Below are positions 8,616 through 18,301 of a stretch of 64,000 nucleotides of DNA, in pieces (position 1 is the first letter of the stretch; the number at the start of each line of letters is the position of its first letter). The position numbers and the translations under genes are program-made. The DNA comes from Belliella aquatica. GTDB taxonomy: Bacteria; Bacteroidota; Bacteroidia; Cytophagales; Cyclobacteriaceae. Under the pieces are notes generated by a model. The model saw nothing but the letters and a program-made list of their open reading frames with translations, did not search any database and had not been told where the DNA came from. Location of the stretch: the NCBI RefSeq assembly GCF_014637795.1, contig NZ_BMFD01000004.1:151014-215013 (forward strand), read 5' to 3'.

Positions 8616-10085
8616 ATGCAGGAAGTTAATGTCGTTTGGTTCAAAAGAGATTTGAGATTGAGAGATCACGAACCTTTAAAAAAGGCCATTGAGTCGGGTT
8701 TACCAGTGATTCTAGTCTATTTTTTTGAGCCAGAACTTGTAGCGGCACCCCAAAGTGATGACCGTCATTGGCGATTTGCTTTTCAAGGTTTGCAGGACAT
8801 TAACTTACAATTGGCTTCTTATGACACCAAAGTCCATTTTTATTTCACTAATCCTTTAGAATTCTTCGAAAAACTTTCGCAAACCTATCAGGTCAAAACA
8901 GTCTATTCTCATATTGAAACAGGTATAAAAATCACTTTTGACCGAGATTTAAGAATGAAGCGGTTTTTTAAAGAGAATCATATTGTCTGGAAAGAATATG
9001 CACAGCAAGGAGTAAAGAGGGGAAGAACAAATCGAAAAAACTGGTCACAGGAATGGTATGCGATGATGTCTCAGCCTGTTCAGAATCCAGATTTAAGAAA
9101 AGGGAAATTCTATACCTTATCCAAAGCATTTGAAAGTATACTTCAGCAGGAAGTCATTCCAGAAGCATGGAAGGCAACCAATCCAATGATGCAAAAAGGA
9201 GGAGAACTCACGGCTTATAAATATTTCGAATCCTTCTTCGCTGAAAGGGTCAAAAATTACAACAAGCACATTTCAAAACCTGAGTTGAGTAGAAAAGGCT
9301 GTAGTCGTTTGTCCCCGTATATCGCTTGGGGAAATCTTTCTATTAGACAAGTTTTTCAAGCAGCCGAAGCAAGAAAAAAGGAAGGTTTTCAAAGTAGAAA
9401 TCTTACTAATTTTCAATCTAGATTAAGGTGGCATTGTCATTTCATCCAAAAATTTGAGATGGAATGTCGCATGGAAAAGGAGCACGTGAACACAGGTTTT
9501 GAGCACTTAGCAAAGCCACTTGATGAAAAGAAAGTCAAAGCATGGGAAGAAGGAAAGACTGGTTATCCTTTGGTGGATGCATGTATTCGCTGCCTCAAAG
9601 AAACTGGCTACCTCAATTTCCGTATGAGGGCCATGGTCGTATCCTTTTTGACGCATCATCTTTTTCAAGATTGGCGTGTGGGAAAAGACTTTTTAGCGAG
9701 ACAGTTTTTAGATTTTGAACCAGGGATTCATTATCCACAGTTGCAAATGCAAGCAGGTGTAACAGGAATCAATACAGTCAGAATTTACAACCCAGTAAAA
9801 CAGTCCGAAGATCATGATGAAGAGGGTGTCTTTATTAAGAAATGGGTTCCTGAATTAGAAAAGCTTCCAGCTACGTTGCTTCACGAGCCATGGAAAATTA
9901 CAGGTATAGAACAAGAAATGATGTGCTTTAGGCTAGGAGAGGATTATCCTTTCCCTATTGTGAATTTGGATCAATCAGGTAAATACGCGCGTGATCAAAT
10001 TTGGAATGCACAAAAACATCCAGCGGTCATCGAAGAAGCCAACAGAGTTTTGAACTTCCATACAGTGCCAAATCGCTGGCCTTGA
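8616..10085 (+). CDS. Photolyase/cryptochrome family flavoprotein, atypical FAD-site variant
   Basis: A 489-residue protein. The N-terminal Rossmann-like photolyase domain begins [16 protein letters not shown]. The C-terminal FAD-binding domain has [39 protein letters not shown] and [14 protein letters not shown]. Where classic class I CPD photolyases read NNGGWQWAASTG, this protein reads [13 protein letters not shown]. The Trp that normally starts the electron-transfer chain next to FAD is therefore absent. It may use another electron route or be a photoreceptor rather than a standard CPD photolyase. The ATG at 8616 is preferred over a TTG at 8589, because it places the conserved N-terminus correctly. 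Confidence 0.85.
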   Translation: MQEVNVVWFKRDLRLRDHEPLKKAIESGLPVILVYFFEPELVAAPQSDDRHWRFAFQGLQDINLQLASYDTKVHFYFTNPLEFFEKLSQTYQVKTVYSHIETGIKITFDRDLRMKRFFKENHIVWKEYAQQGVKRGRTNRKNWSQEWYAMMSQPVQNPDLRKGKFYTLSKAFESILQQEVIPEAWKATNPMMQKGGELTAYKYFESFFAERVKNYNKHISKPELSRKGCSRLSPYIAWGNLSIRQVFQAAEARKKEGFQSRNLTNFQSRLRWHCHFIQKFEMECRMEKEHVNTGFEHLAKPLDEKKVKAWEEGKTGYPLVDACIRCLKETGYLNFRMRAMVVSFLTHHLFQDWRVGKDFLARQFLDFEPGIHYPQLQMQAGVTGINTVRIYNPVKQSEDHDEEGVFIKKWVPELEKLPATLLHEPWKITGIEQEMMCFRLGEDYPFPIVNLDQSGKYARDQIWNAQKHPAVIEEANRVLNFHTVPNRWP

Positions 10086-10144
10086 GCTTTTGATTTTAAA
10101 TTATTTCACGTATATTGTTATTGATAATTTAATTATTTGCACGT

Positions 10145-10387
10145 ATGTCTAAACTAACTTTAAGTATCGACAATCAAGAAGTAATCGACTGGGCTAAATC
10201 ATTTGCAAAAGATAACAACACCAGTGTGAGTTCATTAGTGGAGAAGTATCTCCTTTCATTGAAAAAATTTAATGAAAGAGAATTGATTTTATCTGATAGA
10301 TTAAAATCATTGAAGGATGCTGGTCTGAGACCTAGTGAAAAAGAAATTGAAAAACATTTGTCTAAAAGAAGAAAACGTCAAATGTGA
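10145..10387 (+). CDS. DUF6364-type antitoxin
   Basis: An 80-residue protein starting MSKLTLSIDNQEVIDWAKSF, with a following AxxNNTSVSSLVEKYL helix. This is the DUF6364/ribbon-helix-helix-like form found upstream of PIN-domain toxins. The basic C-terminus (LSKRRKRQM) would be the toxin-binding tail. The stop codon overlaps the possible GTG of the toxin gene, so the two are coupled. The antitoxin is expected to bind and neutralise the PIN protein and to repress the operon. Confidence 0.8.
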   Translation: MSKLTLSIDNQEVIDWAKSFAKDNNTSVSSLVEKYLLSLKKFNERELILSDRLKSLKDAGLRPSEKEIEKHLSKRRKRQM

Positions 10388-10389
10388 TT

Positions 10390-10821
10390 ATGATGAAAAG
10401 AATTTTTTTAGATACCAACGTGCTTCTTTCCTTTCATTTTTGTGATGCAGAGCCCATTCAGCAAAAAGCTATTGATCTGATTTTTCAAGAAATTCAAGAA
10501 AATAAGCTAAAAGGATTAATCAGTATTGTAACTTTTTATCAGTTGCTTTATTTCTTAGAAAAGAAATATGCTAGTGCCAAAATTGCCTCAAATAGGGCGT
10601 ATGCCTATCTAGAATTGTTAGAAATCGGAAAATTCGAACCTGAAACTCTTAAGGGAATTTCTTACAATTATTGGCCAGATTACGAAGACGGATTGCAATA
10701 TGCATCTGCACTGAGTTGCAATGCAGAAGTAATCATAACAACCAATTCTAAAGATTTTTTTGCTTCGAAATTAGAAGTTATCGATCCATTAAATTTTATT
10801 CTCCAAAGAGGGATAGTATAG
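10390..10821 (+). CDS. PIN-domain ribonuclease toxin (VapC-like)
   Basis: A 143-residue PIN-domain protein. The acidic metal-binding residues are in IFLDTNVLLSF at the N-terminus, a Glu in the FLEKKY region, Asp in DYEDGLQYASAL, and TTNSKDF near the end. PIN toxins cleave RNA with Mg2+ or Mn2+. Starts at 10390 or 10393 (ATG ATG) are equally plausible and a GTG at 10384 overlaps the antitoxin stop. It forms a two-gene cassette with the DUF6364 protein. Confidence 0.83.
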   Translation: MMKRIFLDTNVLLSFHFCDAEPIQQKAIDLIFQEIQENKLKGLISIVTFYQLLYFLEKKYASAKIASNRAYAYLELLEIGKFEPETLKGISYNYWPDYEDGLQYASALSCNAEVIITTNSKDFFASKLEVIDPLNFILQRGIV

Positions 10822-10963
10822 TGTCAGGTTACGTAAATCCGCTTTCCAAAATTTAATTTGATGCACTGATAACTAATCTACTGATAACCGATAACAATTA
10901 TCAGCAAGATTATTTGTGATAAATTCCCATGCTGGCCTCATTGTGGATAATCATATATTTCAA

Positions 10964-12607
10964 TTACCCCACTTCTACATCAAAAGCACCATTGACAATC
11001 TCTCCATTGATTTTGACTTGGATCCAGATTCTGTAATTTCCGGGTTCAGGAAATGAGTAAGGGAAACTTACCATGCTGTGTTCTTCGTGCTCTTCACCGT
11101 AGAATTTTTCATGGTCCATATCCGCCATGAGTAATTCATCTCTTTCTTCATCTGTTAAGTCATTCAAAATGCGGATAACATTATCGATGCTGTCCGGAAA
11201 ACTCAATCCAGATGGAAGGTTATTAAAACCGATCTTTCCTGAAGCAAAGCGATCTTTGAGCATTTGTTGTGAACCCATGGAATAGTTTCCAGTAGGATGG
11301 AGGTGGATATAAACAGAACCATCATGCTTTAATACCACTGCATGGCCCATCATTCCCAAATAAGGCTCTAAGTCCGCAGGTTGCCCTTCAGGATCAAAGA
11401 GTGCGAAATCAAGCGTGTACAGCTTTCCCGCATCAAATTCACCAGTTTCAGATTCCCAAATGGCTGAATAGCCACCGGGTAAATCTTTCTTGATTCCTGG
11501 TTTGCCACAAATCATAATCGCTGCATCTAGCATCTGAGGCTTTTGATCAGAAACCGGATTAGAAAAAGTGAAAGTGTCGTCTCTACCTAACACGAATTCT
11601 TTTTGACTGGCAAATGAAAAAGCACCCTTTTCAGGAATCGTCAATTCAGAAACAATAGTCTCTGAAAAGCCTGTAAAACGCGTGATATCTGCGAAAATAT
11701 GATAATTTCCGGCAGGTAAATCGGGAATGCTTACTTGGTAATTTAAAGTATCGATGCGCTCCGGATGAATATGAGCAAATACATCCAAGTCATTTTTCCG
11801 AATCAAAAACATGTGCATCAATTTGCCATGATCCGGCACCATGTAGCTCAATTTTCTGGTAATCCTTCCCTGATTGAGTTCTTTTGGATCTATTGAAAGT
11901 AATAATTTATTGCCCTCAGAAGTGGATTCTAAAGTAGTACTTGCTGATAGGGGTTGAAAAAGGTATCTGGAATAAGTTTCTGCTTCTGCATCCCACCAAC
12001 TTTTCCCAGCCCATAGAATCAAAAGCATACAGATCGATCCCAACGCAATCCCAATTTGATTTCTTCTAATTGAAGATTTACTTCTGATTTCGCCAGGTTC
12101 TCGGATACTTTCACTCATGGCCGAACTAATAATCGTGACCATTAAAATCACCAAAAATATACCTAAAGCAGCTAAAATCATCCCCAATTCTTGAGGCATA
12201 TCTCTTTGTGCGGTAGGCATAGCCATAACAGGAATGATGGTTTCGTAGACTTCTCCATTTTCCTCCAGCATGATCTGCACACTTGATGTACCGGGTTCCA
12301 TAAACCAAAGCTCACCTTCATATCGTCCTGCTTCACCCTCAACAGGTAGAATCTGATCTGCTTTTGGAGTTCCTTTCAATCCTGCTGACCAATATACTGG
12401 TCGAGCTTCAACTTTGAGATTAGCTGGAGCATCAGGAAGAACAATCGTTAAAGTGGCAGTTCCGGGAACCACGTCAGGTGGATTGATATTGGCAAGCACT
12501 CTGTAATTGCCAAGGAGTCCTTCGAAAGTCACCCCAGGACTTCCCACATGGCTACTGATAAGAATGCAGACAAATAATATTGAACAAATGCTGGCGAATC
12601 TTTTCAT
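10964..12607 (-). CDS. Exported and membrane-anchored protein with His-rich domains, function unknown
   Basis: A 547-residue protein with a signal peptide (about 1-22), an extracytoplasmic beta-rich domain (about 23-140), two transmembrane helices (about 147-168 and 186-206) and a large C-terminal domain. The C-terminal domain carries paired His motifs: VFAHIHPERID, then HAVVLKHDGSVYIHLHPTG, then a His/Glu/Met-rich stretch DHEKFYGEEHEEHSM. The end, FPEPGNYRIWIQVK, resembles YtkA-like domains in copper-related proteins. I infer metal binding, probably copper, but this is not proven. It lies 6 bp downstream of a polytopic membrane protein gene and is surely co-transcribed with it. Confidence 0.7.
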   Translation of the reverse strand: MKRFASICSILFVCILISSHVGSPGVTFEGLLGNYRVLANINPPDVVPGTATLTIVLPDAPANLKVEARPVYWSAGLKGTPKADQILPVEGEAGRYEGELWFMEPGTSSVQIMLEENGEVYETIIPVMAMPTAQRDMPQELGMILAALGIFLVILMVTIISSAMSESIREPGEIRSKSSIRRNQIGIALGSICMLLILWAGKSWWDAEAETYSRYLFQPLSASTTLESTSEGNKLLLSIDPKELNQGRITRKLSYMVPDHGKLMHMFLIRKNDLDVFAHIHPERIDTLNYQVSIPDLPAGNYHIFADITRFTGFSETIVSELTIPEKGAFSFASQKEFVLGRDDTFTFSNPVSDQKPQMLDAAIMICGKPGIKKDLPGGYSAIWESETGEFDAGKLYTLDFALFDPEGQPADLEPYLGMMGHAVVLKHDGSVYIHLHPTGNYSMGSQQMLKDRFASGKIGFNNLPSGLSFPDSIDNVIRILNDLTDEERDELLMADMDHEKFYGEEHEEHSMVSFPYSFPEPGNYRIWIQVKINGEIVNGAFDVEVG

Positions 12608-12613
12608 AAAATC

Positions 12614-13810
12614 TTATCTCTTTACCTGTGACATCCAATTTCCCCAAGCCAAAGCAATTCTCGAACTCAAGATTCCTATCAACAAGGCATACAATAAACC
12701 GATTCCTAAGTTAAAGATTGAATCAACCGATCCAGGATAAAACATATATCGGTAGTTTCCGTCAGGATTGACAAAATAGGGGAGAGAGAATCTCCCAAAA
12801 ACCCAACCTCTTGCCTGTTCTGTCAATAGAAATTCTGAGAAATGCCACTGTGTAGGAAGGAAAAGAATCAAAAACGCTACTGCTAACATGGCTGCTAAAA
12901 GCCATTTATTCTTATCCTTATATTTTATCATCACAAAATCTACTGCCAATGCAGGAATGACTAGCAGCATTGGGAAATGGTAAGGTTGAAAGCGATCAAC
13001 ATGATTCAAAACAGGGCTTAATAAAGGCTCTGCAGAAAATAATGGAAGCAACCAAACCATTCCTGCCATTGTCAACATATAGATGACAGCCATCTTTGTA
13101 GCTGCGAATTTGAATGGTGAAGCCAAGGCCACTGAAACAATAAACAAAGGAAAAACAATCGCCGCTACTTGGTAAGGAAATACCTGATGCATGGAATTAG
13201 GATTGAAATATTCTGATGTCAGCGTATAGACCATCACCAAAAGAAACCCCGAGCTTAATGCAAAAAGCCATTGTAAGTGAGTTTTTGTTTGACCATTCAT
13301 TTTAGATTTCATTCTATTTTGCGTAGAAATCACAGAAATCATTGCTCCAAACTGAATCATAATCATTCCAAGGCCTAAGAGCGCATGTGGAGGAGAAAGA
13401 ATTTTCACATCTAACCCATATGTATTATGCCACCAATCATCGAAGGGAGCGGAAGTCAGCATGGCAAAAGCGCCCCAAATGCAAAACATCGCACCCAAAG
13501 AGCCATGGAAAATCCCCCAAAACTTAATGTTTTCAGCTTTTTCTTCCTTGGAAGCCCAAAAGCTGTTCTTAAGAACTTTTACCCCTGAGAAAACTCCAGA
13601 AATCACAGCACCCAAATAAATCACCATATGTGGAGGAGACAACAATCCATCTCTGCCCACAGTCATATGCCAAGAAATATCCCAAAGTAATCCCGTAGCG
13701 ATGCAAAAGGATGCAAAAACAGAAGCATAAATGTAAGTTGGGATTACCTTTGATTTGGTTTCAATTTGCTCTATCGAAGGAGATAGAACGAGTGTATCGG
13801 AGTGGTTCAT
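12614..13810 (-). CDS. Polytopic membrane protein with duplicated WHxxxGxD-SPPH motifs
   Basis: A 398-residue protein with about ten predicted membrane helices. Two similar motifs occur: SWHMTVGRDGLLSPPHM near residue 47 and WWHNTYGLDVKILSPPHALL near residue 135. A third, weaker segment is NHVDRFQPYHFPMLL. The repeats suggest an internal duplication with conserved His residues at the membrane face, possibly metal or heme ligands. I do not recognise a named family. The ATG at 13810 is preferred; the frame extends to 13873 but that extension is unlike a membrane-protein N-terminus. It is the first gene of a two-gene operon with the His-rich protein downstream. Confidence 0.72.
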   Translation of the reverse strand: MNHSDTLVLSPSIEQIETKSKVIPTYIYASVFASFCIATGLLWDISWHMTVGRDGLLSPPHMVIYLGAVISGVFSGVKVLKNSFWASKEEKAENIKFWGIFHGSLGAMFCIWGAFAMLTSAPFDDWWHNTYGLDVKILSPPHALLGLGMIMIQFGAMISVISTQNRMKSKMNGQTKTHLQWLFALSSGFLLVMVYTLTSEYFNPNSMHQVFPYQVAAIVFPLFIVSVALASPFKFAATKMAVIYMLTMAGMVWLLPLFSAEPLLSPVLNHVDRFQPYHFPMLLVIPALAVDFVMIKYKDKNKWLLAAMLAVAFLILFLPTQWHFSEFLLTEQARGWVFGRFSLPYFVNPDGNYRYMFYPGSVDSIFNLGIGLLYALLIGILSSRIALAWGNWMSQVKR

Positions 13811-14153
13811 AGTAGTAAGTCTCTGATGAAGAATAAGATGAAGATAATTAATATTTTCAGAATGGAAATACAAGTAAATAAAGTAATAATTGAAAATAGA
13901 GAATAGTGTATTATATCAATTACGAATTACTTGAAAACTTTTTCAACCATTCACTCAGTAACTCAATCAACTCTTAAACTAATCTCCCAATAACTTAATT
14001 AACAAGTAACTTCATAGCTTAATCAATCAATCCCTCAATCACCTACTCACCCAATCCCTCAATAATCTGTTAAACTAATCTCCCAATAACTCAATTAACC
14101 AATAACTCAATCCCCAATTAACTCAATCATCTAATCCCTTAATCAACTTTTTA
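13811..14153. repeat. G-poor phrase repeats (CAATAACTCAATTAACC type)
   Basis: No gene is visible. From about 13,950 the + strand is a run of short similar phrases such as CCCAATAACTCAATTAACC, CTAATCTCCCAATAACT and CAATCCCTCAATCACC, almost without G. The same phrase family recurs at about 37,520-37,735, 40,595-40,660, 45,200-45,420 and 55,010-55,050. The first 140 bp hold the upstream region of the membrane-protein operon. Confidence 0.7.
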
Positions 14154-16328
14154 TCAATAAAGCCCCGGCTTATAGATTACTCTGGCATTTTTTAAGACAT
14201 CTTCTCTGTAGTAACTTACTTCCTTAAATTCTCCCTTGCTGTACATTTCCGCTTGATCTACAAAATGGGGGGAGAAAGGATTTCCACTTTGACCGCCCGC
14301 GAGTAGGGATTTAGCTCTAACTTTTTCTCCGAATTCAACAGCTGCCACAAAGCTATTTCCGACATTTCCGTACCATTTTTTGGTATTTGGATAGGCTCTA
14401 CTGCCATAAGCAGCTAGTGAACCCCAAAGCGAAGAGTTGTAGCCAACTGGTAAACTCGGTAGGTCATCATAGAATTTCCCTTGAATTTTATTGGTCACAC
14501 GTTGGAATCTGTTGATTTCTCCCCAAGGCGTATTCCATGTCCCAAAATCTTCTGCCAATCTTTCTACTGCTTTTTCGAATGCCGATATTTTCTGCTCTTC
14601 CGTAGTTTCGGTTGCTAGAAAATCAAAAATATAGGTATCCCATGCTCTTTCCATTCTTCTTCCTTCAGCCATCATTTGATTTCCCCAGAACACGGCCAAG
14701 GAAGTACCAACAGAATGAATGCCTGTTTTGAGATCCCAATCAGCCAAAATCCCGATTGGCTCCTTTAATTTTTCTTTTCTTGGATCACTAGAAGGAAGTT
14801 TACGATAAGCCTGCGCAAGTGCAGGAACCATCGGTTTGAATGCCATCAAAGTAGGCTCGTAAGCTACATCTGAAATCAAACTTTCTAAAGTTAGGTCCTT
14901 CGCTTCTGAAAGAATTCTTACCGCATTCAGTCCACGTGCATTTTCTGTATCCCAAGCGACATAGGCAGGATAATCTTCTCTTTTTGGACTGTCTTTTCCC
15001 AAAGCATTGAATGGATCTGAGTTGCAATGCTGAATCCATCCATTCTCAGGATTATGGATAAAAAGCATCTCTTCCACCTCGTGCAAACCTTTCCAATCAG
15101 TAGCTGGATTGCTGCCATCAACGACATTTCTCCAATCAAACTGAGGATCTCGGACTGGAATGAAGTTTCCGTGATAATAAGCAATACTTCCATCTTTATC
15201 CGCGTAAACCGTGCTGTTGGAAGAGTTGGTTTTCAAGTCCATATTGGCTTTGAATTCCGCATGGTTTTTTGTTTTTGTTCTTTTGTAGGATTGTGTAAGC
15301 GCTTTTTCTCGCTCCACCATCAAGGCAATCGCAATCCATTTTCCATCATCCTCCCGGATCACTGGCCCATGATGAGAGTAGTAAGCATTGAACTCATGCT
15401 CAAGTATTTGCTCACCTTTTTTATACTTTACTGAGATTTTCTTCTCTGTAAATGGTCTCCATTCGTTGCCAAACTTATAGTGGAATTTGCCATTTTTCTT
15501 CTCGACGGTTAGCGCAAAATGGTCAATTGCATCTGCCTTGGCTGAAGTGTGCATCCAGCCATTGTACTCATTGAAACCTTGGTAGATAAAAAATTGACCC
15601 CAGGTCACTGCGCCATAAGCGTTCAATCCATCTTCACTGACAACATGTACTTCTGGACGAAAATAAAAAGAGGTATGTGGGTTGATCATCAGCATCGCAT
15701 TCCCACTTTTTGTCAATTTCGGCGCTATCGCAAAACCATTGGAGCCTTTTGGTTCTTCTTCCCAATCTCTTTCGGTGTAAGTTAAAAACGCATGCGCTTT
15801 GTTATCATAAAATGTTTTTAATCCATTGGGAGAAATGCTCTCAATGTCTCCGCCTATACTTCCTTCACTAAAAGTAAGCGCCATCCAAGGTTCGAACTTC
15901 GTCAAAAGCTTTGGTTTCACCTCAGGATGGGTATGGAGATAATAATTGATGCCTGCCGCCCATGCATTCATCAAATCTTTGAGCCAAGAAGGGCTATTTT
16001 CATATTCTTTTTTGACTACTTCAGGATCGATGTAGAGCTTCATTCTCAAATCAACGTAGAGCTGTGAAATCCCTTCGACTTCTGCCATGCGACCCATTGC
16101 ATTGATAAAATTTGTTTCTACACGATTGAAATCATCTTCACATTGCGCGTAGATCATCCCGAATACCGCATCAGCATCTGTTTTGCCATAGATATGAGGG
16201 ATTCCATATTGATCGCGGATGATTTCAGTGTTTTGGGCATAGGATTCCCATTTACTTAGCTCAACTTGTGCAAAAGCTTGTACAAAACAAAAGATTCCAA
16301 CAAGTAGCAATAAAGGTCTTTTAAACAT
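14154..16328 (-). CDS. Penicillin acylase family Ntn-hydrolase, exported
   Basis: A 724-residue precursor with a signal peptide (MFKRPLLLLVGIFCFVQAFA-Q). These enzymes mature by autocatalytic cleavage before a Ser, giving alpha and beta chains in the periplasm. The expected cleavage is before S196 in KGSNGFAIAP. Upstream is the alpha-chain motif DQYGIPHIYGKTDADAVFGM, and downstream are MINPHTSF and the GGQSGNPFSPHF motif near the end. Family members hydrolyse penicillins, acyl-homoserine lactones or other amides; this branch is closer to aculeacin/AHL-acylase-type proteins than to penicillin G acylase, and its substrate is unknown. A second, more distant member is encoded at 34,382-36,805. 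Confidence 0.87.
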   Translation of the reverse strand: MFKRPLLLLVGIFCFVQAFAQVELSKWESYAQNTEIIRDQYGIPHIYGKTDADAVFGMIYAQCEDDFNRVETNFINAMGRMAEVEGISQLYVDLRMKLYIDPEVVKKEYENSPSWLKDLMNAWAAGINYYLHTHPEVKPKLLTKFEPWMALTFSEGSIGGDIESISPNGLKTFYDNKAHAFLTYTERDWEEEPKGSNGFAIAPKLTKSGNAMLMINPHTSFYFRPEVHVVSEDGLNAYGAVTWGQFFIYQGFNEYNGWMHTSAKADAIDHFALTVEKKNGKFHYKFGNEWRPFTEKKISVKYKKGEQILEHEFNAYYSHHGPVIREDDGKWIAIALMVEREKALTQSYKRTKTKNHAEFKANMDLKTNSSNSTVYADKDGSIAYYHGNFIPVRDPQFDWRNVVDGSNPATDWKGLHEVEEMLFIHNPENGWIQHCNSDPFNALGKDSPKREDYPAYVAWDTENARGLNAVRILSEAKDLTLESLISDVAYEPTLMAFKPMVPALAQAYRKLPSSDPRKEKLKEPIGILADWDLKTGIHSVGTSLAVFWGNQMMAEGRRMERAWDTYIFDFLATETTEEQKISAFEKAVERLAEDFGTWNTPWGEINRFQRVTNKIQGKFYDDLPSLPVGYNSSLWGSLAAYGSRAYPNTKKWYGNVGNSFVAAVEFGEKVRAKSLLAGGQSGNPFSPHFVDQAEMYSKGEFKEVSYYREDVLKNARVIYKPGLY

Positions 16329-16494
16329 GGTGATTAGGTTATTTCTCTGATTTTTGAATTAAGTGCATAGAACACCTTCAAAAGCTAAAATAATCATTTG
16401 ATCCGAAATCAAAAGCTGATAGAATTTGAGATGGACAAAATAGGTTTTGGGTGGTAATATTATTTCCTTGAAAATTAAATAGTCTTAACCTATT

Positions 16495-17349
16495 TCAATT
16501 ATTTTTCTCAAAAACCTGATTGATAAAAAGGAGATGAAAGGGAAGTGCTTCTGTCCAATAGTCCCAAGTATGAGCACCCGGACGCTCTGTATATTCATGT
16601 GGGGTGCCATTTTCCAGAAGCAGTTGATGAAGTTGCCTATTTGTCTCTATCAGAAAATCATCAACGCCACAGTCTATCAATAGCGCAATGTTATTTTCTT
16701 TCATCTCTGAAATCAATCCAACAGCAGTATAGGGGCTAAAAGGATAATCATAATTGATGTTTCCAAGCATTTCTTGTTGACTTTTTTTACGCTCTTCTTG
16801 TGTGGATTCATTTCCAATCCAAGTTCTTACATCAATATTCATCACGCCGCTCATCGATCCGGCAGCGCTGAATAAATCAGGATGTTTGGCTGCAATCATC
16901 ATTGCACCATGTCCTCCCATGGATAACCCAGTAATTGCTCTAGCATTTTTGTCTTTTTTGGTTGGATAATTTTGGTCAACAAATGGGATCAATTCTTTGC
17001 TGATATAAGTTTCATACTGAACGGAATCCATTAATGGGCTATCATAATAATAGGAAAAAGGAGCCACACCAGGAGTAACCAAAATCATTTGATATTGATC
17101 AGCGAGATTTTGAAGGAGGTTGGGTTTGGTGACATTTTTATGCCAATCCAAGTAATTCCCCCAAGCTCCATGAAGGACATAGACTGATGGGAAATCCTGA
17201 TTTTTATCTTCACTGCCACTCGGCAATACTACAGTTGCTTTGAGTGATTTATTCATCGCTTTACTGAAGACTTCAATTGTATCTGTCTTGGCTTGGATAA
17301 AACTTGTACTAATAATTATGAGCAGAAGGGTGAATTTTAAAAATTTCAT
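16495..17349 (-). CDS. Exported esterase (esterase D/antigen 85-like fold)
   Basis: A 284-residue alpha/beta hydrolase. A signal peptide (MKFLKFTLLLIIISTSFIQA) precedes VYVLHGAWGNYLDW. The nucleophile is S143 in GLSMGGHGAMM, the acid is probably in DCGVDDFLI and the base is H in PGAHTWDYW. The family includes tributyrin esterases, S-formylglutathione hydrolases, feruloyl esterases and mycolyl transferases. I chose the ATG at 17349 because the nine extra codons upstream spoil the signal peptide. It lies 166 bp upstream of the penicillin-acylase gene on the same strand, which may be read from the same transcript. Confidence 0.83.
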   Translation of the reverse strand: MKFLKFTLLLIIISTSFIQAKTDTIEVFSKAMNKSLKATVVLPSGSEDKNQDFPSVYVLHGAWGNYLDWHKNVTKPNLLQNLADQYQMILVTPGVAPFSYYYDSPLMDSVQYETYISKELIPFVDQNYPTKKDKNARAITGLSMGGHGAMMIAAKHPDLFSAAGSMSGVMNIDVRTWIGNESTQEERKKSQQEMLGNINYDYPFSPYTAVGLISEMKENNIALLIDCGVDDFLIETNRQLHQLLLENGTPHEYTERPGAHTWDYWTEALPFHLLFINQVFEKNN

Positions 17350-17597
17350 GGACTCTTTTGTTTTCAAGATTGACAATTTAATGAATTCAGTCTTAAATTA
17401 ATTTAAAATGGATATTTTGAATAATTAAATTTGGATAAAAATTAAATTAGGATTAGTTTTCCCACTTAGTAAAACAATAAAAAATCTGAATAAAGTCAAA
17501 ACTAAAGGTGTTAATTTTAACCAAGTCTAAGTTTTTCTAAAAGAGAATAGATGAAATAGTTTTTTAGATTTTAAGTGAAACATAGGAGATAGTTTTA

Positions 17598-18248
17598 ATG
17601 ATGATAATTTTTATAAAAGATTTTTGGAAGTTTTTACTAACTGGAACGGAATCAAGTCAAGTAATTATTTCAAATAAAAAATTTTTGATGCATGCCTTCT
17701 TTCTTAAGTTTCTTTTTGTCTTTTTTATCATTTTGATTCAAAATCTTTTATTCAACTCAAGGATCAATACTCAGAACTCAGTTTTTGATGGGGAAAATAT
17801 TTATAAAATTTTCTTGAATGTGGTTATCCTAGCCCCACTTATAGAAGAATTTGTTTTTAGATATCATCTTAGGTTAAAATTTAAAAATGTTGTTTTTTCT
17901 GCTATAGCTTCTATTGTATTGTTTCATGATAGCTTCTTAAAACTTTCTCTCATTCTTTTATATTTCCTAACTATTTTTGTTTTCTTAAAATCCGATATTG
18001 AGGTTAAAAGATTGATTTTAGTTTTTGTTTCTTCATTTATGTTCGCGGTTTTACATTTGGATTTTGCTGAAAGTTATATCTCATTTGAATATTCAATATT
18101 CGTTTTTTTGCCACACTTTTTTGGGGCACTAGTTTACTGTTACGTCTTTTTTAAAAAGGGAATTTTTGTGTCTATTATGCTCCATATAATTTGGAATCTT
18201 GTTGGTTTTTTAAGTTTCCTTTTGAAAACTAAATTATTGGAGTTTTAA
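17598..18248 (+). CDS. CPBP family intramembrane metalloprotease
   Basis: A 216-residue membrane protein with about six helices and the CPBP/Abi motifs: EE at residues 83-84 in LIEEFVFRYHLR, then AVLHLDF, then MLHIIWNLVG. These provide the catalytic Glu and the metal-binding His of Rce1-like proteases. Bacterial members are linked to bacteriocin self-immunity and to processing of membrane peptides, but no bacteriocin is visible here. The gene is AT-rich compared with its neighbours. A paralogue, interrupted by one stop codon, follows 53 bp downstream. Confidence 0.85.
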   Translation: MMIIFIKDFWKFLLTGTESSQVIISNKKFLMHAFFLKFLFVFFIILIQNLLFNSRINTQNSVFDGENIYKIFLNVVILAPLIEEFVFRYHLRLKFKNVVFSAIASIVLFHDSFLKLSLILLYFLTIFVFLKSDIEVKRLILVFVSSFMFAVLHLDFAESYISFEYSIFVFLPHFFGALVYCYVFFKKGIFVSIMLHIIWNLVGFLSFLLKTKLLEF

Positions 18249-18301
18249 TCTGGAAAAAGTAAAATTATTTTAGAAAAAAAACGATTTGATTTAATAGTAG
18301 T

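Noticed and set aside
13922-13922. Intact insertion sequence near the G-poor array
   Set aside because: No transposase frame or terminal inverted repeats were found there. The only transposase trace is the short IS1634-like fragment at 40283-40510.
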